A DNA stretch of 64,000 nt from Robiginitomaculum antarcticum DSM 21748 (GCF_000365025.1 NZ_KB823011.1:62001-126000), one strand, 5' to 3'. Counted from the first letter of the stretch, positions 1 through 8,587 are shown. Program-made: numbers and translations. Notes: generated by a model from the letters alone, not told the origin.

Positions 1-639
1 AATGTTCTGTCAACATGTTATACTGATCCGGCCGGCGGCGTTGGTTCGGCGTTCTGTAATGCGATTACGCGCCGTGGTAACGGTTCAATCGACAATGTCT
101 CTCTTCTGAGCCAGAACGTTGCGGAAATCACGACCAAAGGTATTGACGTTGCCGCGAACTACTCCATGGAAACTGCTGATGTGTTCGGCAACGACTTTGG
201 CGCGCTGCGCTTTACGTATCTCGGTACATTTGTTGAAGAAAACGACTTTGTTGCTTTTGACGGCGCTGACCCCATTGAGTGCGCGGGTAATTTCGGCGTT
301 GATTGTGGAACACCGGATCCGAGTTATCGTCACCGTTTGACAACCATCTGGGATACAGATCGTTTCTCAACACAGCTCGCATGGCGTTTAGTCGGTGAAG
401 TTGATGACGACGATCCTAGCGCAATCAACACTGTCGAATCTATTGACACAACACATTACTTTGATGGGTCAACAACCTTTGATGTGTCTGATAACCTCGC
501 GTTCACGTTTGGTATCAACAACATCTTTGATGAGAGCCCGCCCGTTATTGGTGACAATGATCAGCAAGCCAACACATACCCTAACCAGTATGACGTCTTT
601 GGACGGACTTACTTCCTGAACGCGAAAACGCGCTTCTAG
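1..639 (+). CDS. TonB-dependent receptor, C-terminal fragment
   Basis: Outer-membrane TonB-dependent receptor; only the last 212 or so residues lie in the window and the frame is open from base 1. The translation shows alternating beta-strand segments, a strand with the receptor-like motif EITTKGIDVAANYS, and a late block FTFGINNIFDESPPV that is typical of the last strands of this family. The chain ends in an aromatic residue (NAKTRF), the usual Bam recognition signature of a beta-barrel. Such receptors import large substrates across the outer membrane using energy from ExbB/ExbD/TonB, and such an operon lies about 5 kb downstream. The substrate cannot be told because the plug domain is missing. 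A strong terminator follows directly. Confidence 0.9.
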   Translation, partial: NVLSTCYTDPAGGVGSAFCNAITRRGNGSIDNVSLLSQNVAEITTKGIDVAANYSMETADVFGNDFGALRFTYLGTFVEENDFVAFDGADPIECAGNFGVDCGTPDPSYRHRLTTIWDTDRFSTQLAWRLVGEVDDDDPSAINTVESIDTTHYFDGSTTFDVSDNLAFTFGINNIFDESPPVIGDNDQQANTYPNQYDVFGRTYFLNAKTRF

Positions 640-662
640 TCGTAAGCTTGCTTATAAAGTTT

Positions 663-692
663 AAAAGGCGGGCCTCTTGGCCCGCCTTTTTT
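663..692 (+). terminator. Rho-independent terminator of the TonB receptor gene
   Basis: A perfect 12-bp stem (AAAAGGCGGGCC and its complement) closes a TCTT loop and ends in a run of T. It starts 24 bases after the receptor stop codon. The sequence alone supports a classic intrinsic terminator. Confidence 0.9.
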
Positions 693-735
693 ATTTGTGG
701 TTGCATGACCTGCCCCGGATTGGATATGGGACAAT

Positions 736-2196
736 ATGAGCAGTCTCGACACAATTTTGAAGCAAGCCCAATGGGCTGCCGCTCAAGGAGCTATCTCCGA
801 TGCCATTTCAATTTTAAATGCCGGACTGAAAACGCATGTAAATTCCGTCGTTTTGCTACAGTTTAAAGCAGGCTTGCAGTGGCAAAGCGGAGATTTGTTT
901 GGCGCGCAAGACAGTTTGGCCGCGCTTATTCAAACCCGCGCACTGCCGACCCTGCAAACCGATCTTATGCAGGCTAAATTATCCTGTGATCTGCTTGATT
1001 ATGATTTTGCGCTCCGCGCCATTCAGGCGCCTCTCGCCGCATCTCCCGCAAATCCGGATGTTGCGCTGACGGCCTATCGAATCTTTTTAACACAAGGCCG
1101 TTTAGACGCTGCCGCGCAGAGTCTAGATAATGCGCTTGCACAGACCCAAAACAACGCAGCGCTGATAGCCGCCCGGCTCAATTTGCCGCTCCCGCAAGGT
1201 GGCGGTTTTGTAAAAAAAGCTGAACATATTGCAGAAAGACTAAGCGACGAAGATCTGCAAAAGCCGCTCATATTGTTCTCACTTGCCCGTTATTTCGATA
1301 AACAGGCCGATTATGTCCGGGCGTGGGAGCTGCAAGGCCGCGCCAATAAACTTCTCGCTTTGCAGAGACATGTCGATATGAGCCTAGAGGCATCAGATGC
1401 GCGGATCAGCAGCCTAACACGGCGTGCAGAGCGCGCTAATTTGCTGGCCGACTCCTTGCCGGGTCTGCCGAAGTCTCCTCAAGAGCATATATATATGATG
1501 GGGGCGGCGCGCAGCGGAAGTTCACTTATTTTGTCAATTCTTGCGTCTCTTCCCAATGTGGATAGTGCAGGGGAGAGAGCCGCATTAACGCCGCACCTTA
1601 ATGCGGTTTGCGATGCGCCGGATAAGGCTTTTACCCCGGAGCAACAGCGGGGTCTTGAAAAGTCTGATAGGGCCGGATTAGCCCGTATCGGAAAATCTGA
1701 GACCCGCCACATCATAGATAAGACGCCGCATAATTTTTTCATCGCGCCTCTTATCTCTAAAATTCATAGCCATTCGCGTTTCCTAAATGTGCGCAGAAGC
1801 TGTGGGAATGTGGCTATATCACAATTGTTTCACCCGTTAACTGCCGTGTTTCCTGAGACATATACACTTTCTGGCGCGCTCGGTGTTTTGGCGTTACGCA
1901 AGCGCCTTGTAGATCAGTTCAAAGCGGCCGGTCTGGATGTTGTGGATATAGACTTTGATGCCTTTACGCTCAATCCGGCAGCCAACGGCAAAGCTCTGGC
2001 CCAATCGCTCGGACTTGTCTGGGATGACCGCGCCGTTAATGATCCGTCGGCGCGGTCTCATGTGCCGACGTTCAGCGCCGCGCAAATTCGCAAACCTATC
2101 ACTGCATCTGACACTGCGGCGTGGCAAAGGTTTCTCCCCGCAATGAGTGATAAAGAGCGCGACGGGATAACCGCATTGTCTGAACATACAAATTAG
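736..2196 (+). CDS. TPR-repeat sulfotransferase family protein
   Basis: A 486-residue protein with an N-terminal helical tetratricopeptide-like half (about residues 1-245) and a C-terminal sulfotransferase domain. The 5'-phosphosulfate-binding motif of PAPS-dependent enzymes is visible near residues 256-263 as GAARSGSS, followed by the usual helix and a GER segment (LASLPNVDSAGER); most relatives have GMPRSGTT here. A second conserved region, RHIIDKTPHNF, fits the family's DKxPxNF motif. The fusion is common in alphaproteobacteria and is thought to sulfate proteins or carbohydrates, but the acceptor is unknown. It stands alone between two intergenic regions. The start ATG is the first in frame; no strong ribosome-binding site is seen. 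Confidence 0.85.
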   Translation: MSSLDTILKQAQWAAAQGAISDAISILNAGLKTHVNSVVLLQFKAGLQWQSGDLFGAQDSLAALIQTRALPTLQTDLMQAKLSCDLLDYDFALRAIQAPLAASPANPDVALTAYRIFLTQGRLDAAAQSLDNALAQTQNNAALIAARLNLPLPQGGGFVKKAEHIAERLSDEDLQKPLILFSLARYFDKQADYVRAWELQGRANKLLALQRHVDMSLEASDARISSLTRRAERANLLADSLPGLPKSPQEHIYMMGAARSGSSLILSILASLPNVDSAGERAALTPHLNAVCDAPDKAFTPEQQRGLEKSDRAGLARIGKSETRHIIDKTPHNFFIAPLISKIHSHSRFLNVRRSCGNVAISQLFHPLTAVFPETYTLSGALGVLALRKRLVDQFKAAGLDVVDIDFDAFTLNPAANGKALAQSLGLVWDDRAVNDPSARSHVPTFSAAQIRKPITASDTAAWQRFLPAMSDKERDGITALSEHTN

Positions 2197-2206
2197 ACAG
2201 ATTAAG

Positions 2207-2298
2207 CTATCCACTTTTGGAGTGTGGATAAACATTATCCAAAACTCACCCCATCCGTCATCCGGTACGGGGTTTAGGCGCTCTGAAGCTGTGGATAA
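2207..2298. promoter_or_regulatory. Cluster of DnaA boxes
   Basis: Two perfect DnaA boxes (TGTGGATAA, at 2223-2231 and 2290-2298) lie 67 bp apart. Two imperfect copies sit beside the first: CTATCCACT at 2207-2215 and TTATCCAAA at 2235-2243. The first three boxes are arranged as overlapping inverted repeats that could form alternative hairpins. The stretch lies between the sulfotransferase gene and a candidate structured RNA. It may be a DnaA-controlled promoter, a DnaA-titration site or part of a replication origin; no GATC-rich or strongly AT-rich unwinding element stands out, so origin function is unproven. Confidence 0.55.
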
Positions 2299-2335
2299 AC
2301 AAAAAACAATCCCCGCCTCTCAAACCTGATCTATA

Positions 2336-2648
2336 TTCAAACTGTCCTTATCTCACAGGGCAGGCAAGCGTACGTTGGCTGGCTGGAGATCGGGCGGCAT
2401 GGGATGGCGTGTGATCTAACGTTTCACACAAAGCCCCGCCAGTGAGAGCTATGGTGATGAACACTCACCGATGGCCGCTGGCAGCAATGTCGCCGTGCGG
2501 TGGTTCACCGGGCCTTCGGGTCAATGAACCTCTTATGGGTCTTCGGGCGCATAAGGTGATTGAGAACGAAACCTCTAACCTTTCCGGTAATTTTCCGGTT
2601 CTGAATTGCCCGCACGGACGCCCTACCTACTTATTAAGGTTGTTTGAA
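2336..2648 (+). ncRNA. Candidate structured RNA or long 5' leader, unidentified
   Basis: This 313-base stretch folds on paper into a closed structure. The ends pair (2336-2342 with 2642-2648, 2346-2350 with 2635-2639, 2357-2361 with 2620-2624, 2391-2395 with 2608-2612). Inside are hairpins at 2409-2429 (GTGTGA/TCACAC), 2453-2469 (GGTGA/TCACC) and two TTCG-tetraloop hairpins at 2502-2530 and 2532-2555. I see none of the conserved blocks of RNase P RNA, tmRNA, 6S, SRP RNA, or the cobalamin or SAM-II riboswitches. The closing stem ends 10 bases before the start codon of the next gene, so it could equally be a cis-regulatory leader of that gene. The strand is inferred from that gene and from the TTCG loops. 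Confidence 0.4.
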
Positions 2649-2658
2649 ATGAGATAAA

Positions 2659-3018
2659 ATGCCCCGCAATTCACCACTACTGGGCTCAAAAGCCCGTCTC
2701 GCGCGCCTTCGAGACAAAATAATGACAGCGAGATTGGCACGGGAGCGTCTCCGCTTATCGTCAGATGAGCGGGCTTTCCGTCAAGACGCGAATGAGGCGC
2801 TGGATTATGATGATCCGGCGCTGGACGCGGCGCGCGCGCGGCTGGTGCAGTTTCGTATAGACGCTGAAATTGACCGCATTGACCGCGAAATCACCGGGTA
2901 TATTCGAAATGGCGGGCAGCAGCCGACACCTGCGCAGAGGGAGACAGCGCAAGAGCGTGAAGATGAGCGGTGCACCTGGGAGATGATCGAGGCGGCTTTG
3001 CGCGCAAATTCCGCATAA
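2659..3018 (+). CDS. Small basic/acidic helical hypothetical protein
   Basis: A 119-residue protein that I do not recognise. It has no signal peptide or membrane segment. It is rich in Arg, Asp, Glu and Ala with heptad-like spacing, so it is probably mostly helical. The start ATG follows GAGA at a short distance, immediately after the closing stem of a candidate structured RNA leader. Codon use is like the neighbours. It is convergent with sppA and shares the intervening hairpin region at 3060-3093. Real coding is likely, given the good length and the composition of the frame, but no function can be assigned. Confidence 0.6.
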   Translation: MPRNSPLLGSKARLARLRDKIMTARLARERLRLSSDERAFRQDANEALDYDDPALDAARARLVQFRIDAEIDRIDREITGYIRNGGQQPTPAQRETAQEREDERCTWEMIEAALRANSA

Positions 3019-3059
3019 GCGCTATGGCGCGGCCTGGGAATTTCCGTTTAATTAAATTT

Positions 3060-3093
3060 TTAAAAAAAAGCCCCGCCGGAGCGGGGCTTGATT
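3060..3093 (-). terminator. Rho-independent terminator of sppA
   Basis: A stem AAGCCCCGC / GCGGGGCTT with a CGGA loop lies just beyond the sppA stop codon. On the minus strand it is followed by a T run (the A run at 3061-3068 on the plus strand). On the plus strand the hairpin lacks a T tract, so it mainly serves sppA. Confidence 0.85.
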
Positions 3094-3113
3094 ACAAGGT
3101 TTATCGCTTAGTT

Positions 3114-4895
3114 CTATTTAATATCCGGCAGCGGCGCGAGCAGCATCATGTCTTGACGCAGCAAGAGATCGCGGCGCAGTTTCAAATATAGCTGCGCTTC
3201 CGGCGTGTCCATTTGCGATGCAATATCGGCCCAGCTGACAGAGCCCATTTTGGCGCTGGCCCCGAAGAGTTCGGCAAAGACTTCGCCCGGCGTAGGATCC
3301 GGCGGGAATTTGCGCAGACGCACTTTGGTGTCGGCGTCGATATTCGCGGCCTTTTTGGCCGCCGCGATAGCGGTCTTCATGCCGCCATATTCATCGATAA
3401 GGCCGATCTCCATCGCCTGTTCACCGGTCCATACCCGGCCCTTGGCGATTTCGCGCACCTGCGCAATGGGAATATTACGGCCATTGGCGACCCGGTTTGT
3501 GAAGTCGACATAGATGTCTTCCATCATATCGACATAGGCGGAGCGGGTTTTGACGTCCCACGGCTCATCGCTTGAATAGACGCCGGTATAATCGCCGCCG
3601 ACAGACAGGCTTTCGACATTATAACCGACTTTTTCATAAGTGCCTTCCAGCGCGATTTTGCCGCCGACTACGCCAATGGATCCGGTGATCGTTGTGGGCA
3701 GGGCGATGATCCGGTCTGCGCCGGCTGCGATATAATATCCGCCTGACGCCGCATACTGGCCCATAGAGATGATGATCGGCTTCCCGGCGGCTTTAGCGCG
3801 GTTGACCGCGTCCCAAATCTGATCGGACGCAATAGCCGAACCGCCCGGACTGTCGACCCGAATGATAATGGCCTTGACGTTTTTGTCATCGGCGGCCTTG
3901 GTTAAGGCTTCGGACATGGTGTCGCTGGCAATCAGGGTTTCCTGGCTGAACGGATTAGCGGCGCCGCCGTCTCCGGTCACAATTGCGCCTTGCCCGCCGA
4001 CGACGGCAATGACAGGCGCGCCGGACTTAAACGCAATGTCGTAATCCGCGATCGGCATAAATTTGCCTTTCTCGCCCGCCCGGGTTTTGGCCGCTTCGCG
4101 GGCGGCGTGATAATGACCGAGCTCGTCAACAAGGCCCAGCTCCAGCGCGCGTTCGGCGCTATAGGGCGCGCCTTCGAAGATTTGTTTGGCCTGCGCGGCT
4201 GTTGCGATTTTGGCGCGGTCTTCTGCGGTATAGGCCGCGACTGTATCATAGAGAGAGGTGATCAGAGACAAAGTCGACTCACGGTGCGGCTCTGTAAATG
4301 TCTCTTCAGTATAAATATTGCCCATGCTTTTATATTCGTAGAACTGGACGAAATCAGCCTTGGCATCGAATTTCTCAAACACGCCCCCGAGGAACCCCAC
4401 TTCGGCGCGATAGCCCGCGGCAGAAAATGTTGTGGTATCCTGCAGGTAGATCGTATCGGCGGCGGACACCGCCATATAATTTGAAGGGGATGTACCTTCA
4501 AATCCTTGCGCGTGAACTATCACGAACTTACCGGCCGTTTGAAAATCCTTAATCGACAGGCGCAGTTCTTCAGCAACGGCGGGCGACATGCCGTAAGGAT
4601 TGGCGCGGATGAACAGGCCTTTCACCCGGTCGTCCGTTTGCGCTGCGTCCAATTTACGAACGACTTCCACCAGGCTTGTCCCGGTCGGGCCGAACAACGT
4701 TATGACAGTTTGGTCCGGAAGCGGTTCAGTCAGGTCGATAAACAGAACAGCTTGATTGGGAACCGTGGCTACATTGTCTGTAGAAAAAGACGCCATCATA
4801 GCGGCGATCGTTCCAAAGATGACCACGAAGAACAAAATTGTGAATAGGATTAATCCGGTGATGGATCCAAACAGTCCGAGCAGGAAGGTACGCAT
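3114..4895 (-). CDS. sppA: Signal peptide peptidase SppA, 67-kDa type
   Basis: A 593-residue inner-membrane serine protease that digests cleaved signal peptides. An N-terminal transmembrane anchor (about residues 5-30) is followed by two tandem S49 domains, as in the 67K-type enzyme. The catalytic lysine is visible in the first domain (FYEYKSMGN) and the nucleophilic serine in the second (QYAASGGYYIAAGADR), which fits the split Ser/Lys dyad of the family. I chose the ATG at 4895 because GAGAGAG lies just upstream; a TTG 15 bases earlier is also in frame. The gene is monocistronic, with its own terminator. Confidence 0.95.
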   Translation of the reverse strand: MRTFLLGLFGSITGLILFTILFFVVIFGTIAAMMASFSTDNVATVPNQAVLFIDLTEPLPDQTVITLFGPTGTSLVEVVRKLDAAQTDDRVKGLFIRANPYGMSPAVAEELRLSIKDFQTAGKFVIVHAQGFEGTSPSNYMAVSAADTIYLQDTTTFSAAGYRAEVGFLGGVFEKFDAKADFVQFYEYKSMGNIYTEETFTEPHRESTLSLITSLYDTVAAYTAEDRAKIATAAQAKQIFEGAPYSAERALELGLVDELGHYHAAREAAKTRAGEKGKFMPIADYDIAFKSGAPVIAVVGGQGAIVTGDGGAANPFSQETLIASDTMSEALTKAADDKNVKAIIIRVDSPGGSAIASDQIWDAVNRAKAAGKPIIISMGQYAASGGYYIAAGADRIIALPTTITGSIGVVGGKIALEGTYEKVGYNVESLSVGGDYTGVYSSDEPWDVKTRSAYVDMMEDIYVDFTNRVANGRNIPIAQVREIAKGRVWTGEQAMEIGLIDEYGGMKTAIAAAKKAANIDADTKVRLRKFPPDPTPGEVFAELFGASAKMGSVSWADIASQMDTPEAQLYLKLRRDLLLRQDMMLLAPLPDIK

Positions 4896-5116
4896 AAATA
4901 TCTCTCTCAAGCGAATGTATACATTATAGATAGCGTTCCGGGCGGCAGAGACAAGAGCGCCGGTGTACGAGATAGGGCTATCACTTTATAAATGCTGTAA
5001 TTTTGGCCGTTTTCGTAATTTGAAGCGTTGCAATTGCGCGGTGGCACAGATAAACACCGCCCACTTTCGCATGACGCATTTGCGTGACGCAGTCATTTAT
5101 ATGACGAAAGCCTGAT

Positions 5117-5190
5117 TGGGGCGTAGCCAAGCGGTAAGGCATCGGGTTTTGATCCCGTGATCGTTGGTTCGAATCCAGCCGCCCCAGCCA
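5117..5190 (+). tRNA. tRNA-Gln (anticodon TTG)
   Basis: A full cloverleaf can be drawn. The acceptor stem is TGGGGCG/CGCCCCA, the D arm is GCCAAGCGGTAAGGC, the anticodon loop is TTTTGAT (anticodon TTG), and the T arm is GTTGGTTCGAATCCAGC. CCA is encoded at 5188-5190. The outermost anticodon-stem pair is T-T. The glutamine identity also fits the unpaired first base typical of tRNA-Gln. Confidence 0.97.
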
Positions 5191-5257
5191 ATTTTCAGTT
5201 TAATGTCAACTATTTGTCTGAGAAAATAAGCTAGAATTTAGCTATTTTTTTTGCGTT

Positions 5258-5273
5258 CTAACGATTGATTAAC
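5258..5273 (+). promoter_or_regulatory. Possible CtrA box upstream of the TonB energisation operon
   Basis: The string CTAACGATTGATTAAC matches the CtrA consensus TTAA-N7-TTAAC with one mismatch (C for the first T). It lies about 200 bp upstream of the first DUF3450 gene. The stretch 5191-5471 has no gene and is AT-rich, so it is the likely promoter region of the operon. A single near-match is weak evidence. Confidence 0.3.
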
Positions 5274-5471
5274 ATAATTTCGCGGTGTAGCTTCCGTCTT
5301 CTTTGTGAAGTGCCTTATAAAAATTTCACATTCTTACCCCTTGTAAAAGCCATTTGGGTGTGATTGTGTAACATTAAGGTTTTTGCAACTTTTTAGCTGT
5401 GTCGAACGTATCGTACATAGCCAATAAGATTAAACGCACCCGATACGAGGTGCTAAACGGGAGTTTATTAG

Positions 5472-6281
5472 GTGAAGCTACACCCATCTGCTTTGCGCAT
5501 TTGCGCCGTTTCGGTTGCGCTTTTAACGGCTGCGCCCCTCCTTTCCGGTTCTGCTTTGGCCCAAACAGCCTCATTATCTGCTGATTATGCGCAGACTTTG
5601 CAGAATATCGAGAATACCAAATTTAACATTGCCCGCACAGAAATGTATATTGCAGGGCAAGAGCGCAAAATTGCCGAACTGCAAGCGCTTATCGCCAATA
5701 CCCCCAAGACCAATGCGGATATTGAAGCGATGCTGCCGCGCGCCGTCACGCAGGTCGGGCGCGTCATTAATAGCGACGTGCCTTTTCGAATTGAAGAGCG
5801 CCGCGCACGTCTTGATAAATTGCGCGAAACTGTTGAAAATGCCGAGATTGCACCGACCGAGAAATATCGCAGCCTTTTGAGTCTTCTCAAGATTGAAACT
5901 GAATATGGCCAAACCGTAGATTGGTACGAGGCTGACCGCCCGCTTAATGAGGGCGAGACGCCGGTCCTGGTTCCTGTTTTTGAAGATGACCCGGACGCGC
6001 CTGAAAATTCAGATGCGCCGCAAATTGCCGTTATGGATCCCCTAACCGGCGAACAGAAGCTATTACCTGAAACCGGATATTTTGTCCATTACGGCCGTTT
6101 GTCATTGGCCTATCTCAGCACGGACGCAACTTACGGGCGCCGCTGGAACACCGAGACTAAAATGTGGGACGATCTGTCGGCGTCAGAGCTTAATGATGTA
6201 CGCTTTGCTGTGCGCATGGCGCGCGGCGAAACGGCTCCGTCTGTTCTTACGGCTGATGTCAGGCTTCCCGAAGGGGAATAA
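5472..6281 (+). CDS. DUF3450 family periplasmic protein
   Basis: A 269-residue exported protein with an N-terminal signal peptide ending near SALAQ (about residue 31). A long predicted coiled coil follows (about residues 35-100), then the DUF3450 core: PFRIEERRARLDKLRETV, EKYRSLLSLLKIETEYGQT and a late YGRLSLAYLSTDA strand. In marine bacteria DUF3450 genes open operons of the TonB2/TtpC type, so a periplasmic accessory role in TonB energy transfer is inferred. The GTG start is supported by GGGAG about 8-10 bases upstream. It has an extra loop of about 40 residues, including DDPDAPENSDAP, that the next paralogue lacks. It is probably co-transcribed with the genes up to 12343. Confidence 0.85.
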   Translation: MKLHPSALRICAVSVALLTAAPLLSGSALAQTASLSADYAQTLQNIENTKFNIARTEMYIAGQERKIAELQALIANTPKTNADIEAMLPRAVTQVGRVINSDVPFRIEERRARLDKLRETVENAEIAPTEKYRSLLSLLKIETEYGQTVDWYEADRPLNEGETPVLVPVFEDDPDAPENSDAPQIAVMDPLTGEQKLLPETGYFVHYGRLSLAYLSTDATYGRRWNTETKMWDDLSASELNDVRFAVRMARGETAPSVLTADVRLPEGE

Positions 6282-6406
6282 ATTGTGTCCGCCGCTTGGC
6301 GGATTTTTAGGGTTTAGGGCCTTCGGGTCTTGAATGTATTGGCGGGTCACCGCTGAAATTTCGGGAACGGTATCGGATCGAACCCGCGCGAAATCGGAAG
6401 GAAGAT

Positions 6407-7180
6407 ATGTTGAAGATTTCATATTCCAAAAGCTTGCTTATCGCATGTGGTACGCTGGGGCTTACGCTCGCAGCCGCTGCTCCGGCGTCAGCACAGCTAG
6501 AGCAGGCCCTAAGTGTGGCCAAAAGCTCGACGGCTCAAAGTCAAGCGGCGCAAAAAACAATTGATAATGCCGATGACAGCACTGACTCGATGAAACGCGA
6601 ATATCTTGCGGTTCTGCAGCAGAAGGACAATATCGAATTGTTCGTTAAAAAGCAGGATATCTATCTGGAGTCGCAGGCGGCTGAGCTTCGGTCTTTGCAG
6701 ACACAGCTGGAAACCGTCGAGCAGACCAAACAGAACATGTCGCCGATGATGCTTCGTATGGTTGTCGGTCTTGAGGATGCGGTTGAGAACGATCTCCCGT
6801 TCCGTATGGCTGAGCGCCGCGCTCGCATTTCCCGTCTAAAAGGCTTTCTGTCCGATCCGACTGTGTCTCCGGCAGAGCAATATCGCCAGATTCTCAATGC
6901 GTATAAAATTGAAGTGACATATGGTCAGCAATTAGACGCATATGAGGGGGCCCATCCTTCCGATCCGAGTAGATTTGTAAACTTTGTCCGGTATGGCCGC
7001 GTCGCATTTCTCTATGTCACAAAAGACGAGAGCGAAATGGCGCGTTTTAATACGGCTTCCCAAAGTTGGGAGCCGATTACGGCGAGTGAAGCGGGCGGTG
7101 TGCGTCGGGCCATGCGTGTGGCGTTGAAAGAATCAGCTCCCGAAATGGTTGTCGCGCCTGTTATTGTCGGCGGAAATTAG
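6407..7180 (+). CDS. DUF3450 family periplasmic protein, second paralogue
   Basis: A 257-residue exported protein. The signal peptide ends at APASAQ (about residue 29), a coiled coil covers roughly residues 60-110, and the DUF3450 signature follows: PFRMAERRARISRLKGFL, AEQYRQILNAYKIEVTYGQ, YGRVAFLYVT. It is closer to the family consensus than the upstream paralogue and likely derives from the same tandem duplication. Its place just before the long ExbB is the usual one for this family, which suggests that it is the core partner and the first copy an addition. The start ATG follows GGAAGG with good spacing. Confidence 0.9.
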   Translation: MLKISYSKSLLIACGTLGLTLAAAAPASAQLEQALSVAKSSTAQSQAAQKTIDNADDSTDSMKREYLAVLQQKDNIELFVKKQDIYLESQAAELRSLQTQLETVEQTKQNMSPMMLRMVVGLEDAVENDLPFRMAERRARISRLKGFLSDPTVSPAEQYRQILNAYKIEVTYGQQLDAYEGAHPSDPSRFVNFVRYGRVAFLYVTKDESEMARFNTASQSWEPITASEAGGVRRAMRVALKESAPEMVVAPVIVGGN

Positions 7181-7201
7181 TCAGAGCGAAGATTTTAGAA
7201 A

Positions 7202-8578
7202 GTGAGTAACTCCATGAATAAATTTGTAAAAACAGCTGCTCTGGCGATGGGCGGTGTGATGCTGATGTCCACCCCGGCCAGCGCGCAGATCACATCTATT
7301 GATGATCTGCTTGGAAAAGTCCGGCAAGATGCCCGTCAGGCTGAACAGGATAACCGTCAACGCGTGGCTGACTTTGAAGCCCGCAGAAGCGAGCAAGCCG
7401 CAATTTTGGGCCGTGCAAAGGCTGAGCTTAATCAGCTCGAAGCGCGTGCTAGGCAGGTTCAAAACACATTTGATGCCAATGATGGCCGTATCGCAACGTT
7501 AAAAGGCGAATTGAAAACGGCTCAAGGCGAATTTGGTGAGGTCTTTGGTCTCGCCCGTACAAAAGCCGGTGAATTTAAGGCGCTGCTGGACAGCTCAATT
7601 GTGACAGCGGAGTATCCCAACCGGACAGCTGTGCTGGGCACGATTGCTGATTCCGAGGCGCTTCCCAGCGCAGAGCAGCTTAATGAAATCTGGCAGCTTA
7701 TGCTGCAAGAAGTTGAAGCGCAGCGCGAAGTCAAGACTTTCACGGCAGATGTCGCCAATATGGGCGAGAATGTTAACGTCATGCGCGTTGGGGCCTTTAA
7801 TGCTTTCACAGAAGATGGCGCAAATTTCGTGCGTTATGTTCCGCCGAAAGATGATAAAGCGGGCTTTTTAACGACTTTACCGAAGCAGCCCAGCGGCGTT
7901 CCGGCTAAAGCGGCTGCTAAGGTTACGAATGCTAGTGCCGGTGACCTTGTCGCGGCTCCGATTGACCCGACACGCGGTAGCCTGCTGCAGTCCTTTGAGC
8001 GCGTTCCGAACAAGCTGGAGCGTATTCAGCAGGGTGGAATCATCGGTTGGATCATTGTTGTCCTCGCCGTGGTCGGCATACTTTTCGGACTTCTGCGTAT
8101 TCTGATGCTTCTGGGCGTCTCCGCAGCCGTTCGCAAGCAAACCCGCTCGGCTCAGGCCTCGTCTAAGAACCCGCTTGGCCGCGTTATGCTCGCAGCTGAT
8201 GAAGCCCGCGGCGGTGATGAAGAAACGCTCGAGCTCAAAATGGATGAAGCTATTTTGCGCGAAAGTCCAAAGCTGGAACGCGGTCTGAATATTCTGAAAC
8301 TGGCTGCCGGTATTGCCCCTCTTTTGGGTCTGCTGGGTACGGTTACAGGTATGATCAAGACCTTCCAAGCGATGATGATTTACGGCACAGGCGATCCCCA
8401 GCTTATGGCCGGTGGTATCTCCGAAGCGCTTGTGACGACTATGCTGGGTTTGATTGCGGCTATCCCGCTGCTCATCCTGCACAGCTTCTGCTCATCACTT
8501 GCCCGCGGCGTACAAAATACGCTTGAAGAGCAATCTGCAGGCATCGTTGCTCGTCAGATCGAAAACCGCCGGATCTAA
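7202..8578 (+). CDS. TtpC-like MotA/TolQ/ExbB protein with long periplasmic N-terminus
   Basis: A 458-residue inner-membrane proton-channel protein. It has a signal peptide (to about residue 28), a long periplasmic coiled-coil region (about 30-270), a transmembrane segment WIIVVLAVVGILFGLLRI (about 282-300), and a C-terminal ExbB/TolQ domain. The paired helices of that domain (IAPLLGLLGTVTGMIKTF and LGLIAAIPLLILHSF) line the proton path. This architecture matches TtpC of the Vibrio TonB2 system, which is needed together with a normal ExbB. The GTG at 7202 gives MSNSMNK; the ATG at 7214 is an equally plausible start. It sits downstream of two DUF3450 genes in an obvious operon. Confidence 0.9.
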   Translation: MSNSMNKFVKTAALAMGGVMLMSTPASAQITSIDDLLGKVRQDARQAEQDNRQRVADFEARRSEQAAILGRAKAELNQLEARARQVQNTFDANDGRIATLKGELKTAQGEFGEVFGLARTKAGEFKALLDSSIVTAEYPNRTAVLGTIADSEALPSAEQLNEIWQLMLQEVEAQREVKTFTADVANMGENVNVMRVGAFNAFTEDGANFVRYVPPKDDKAGFLTTLPKQPSGVPAKAAAKVTNASAGDLVAAPIDPTRGSLLQSFERVPNKLERIQQGGIIGWIIVVLAVVGILFGLLRILMLLGVSAAVRKQTRSAQASSKNPLGRVMLAADEARGGDEETLELKMDEAILRESPKLERGLNILKLAAGIAPLLGLLGTVTGMIKTFQAMMIYGTGDPQLMAGGISEALVTTMLGLIAAIPLLILHSFCSSLARGVQNTLEEQSAGIVARQIENRRI

Positions 8579-8587
8579 TCCGAACAG

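Noticed and set aside
2197-2340. Full chromosomal origin (oriC)
   Set aside because: Only a few DnaA boxes, no clear AT-rich unwinding element, and none of the genes that usually flank alphaproteobacterial origins (hemE, parAB, mnmG) are in the window. Reported only as a DnaA-box cluster.
2502-2555. Two TTCG hairpins as terminators of the sulfotransferase gene
   Set aside because: Neither stem is followed by a T run, and they lie 300 bases after the stop codon.
2336-2648. RNase P RNA, tmRNA, 6S or SRP RNA in the gap before 2659
   Set aside because: None of the conserved blocks (RNase P GGAAAGTCCGGGCTCC, tmRNA T-arm with GGTTCGANTCC and CCA, SRP GGAAGGAAGCAG core) is present.
5041-5105. TGACG repeats and a small inverted repeat (ACGCA/TGCGT) before tRNA-Gln
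   Set aside because: Short, imperfect and without a clear regulator; no more than expected of a promoter region.
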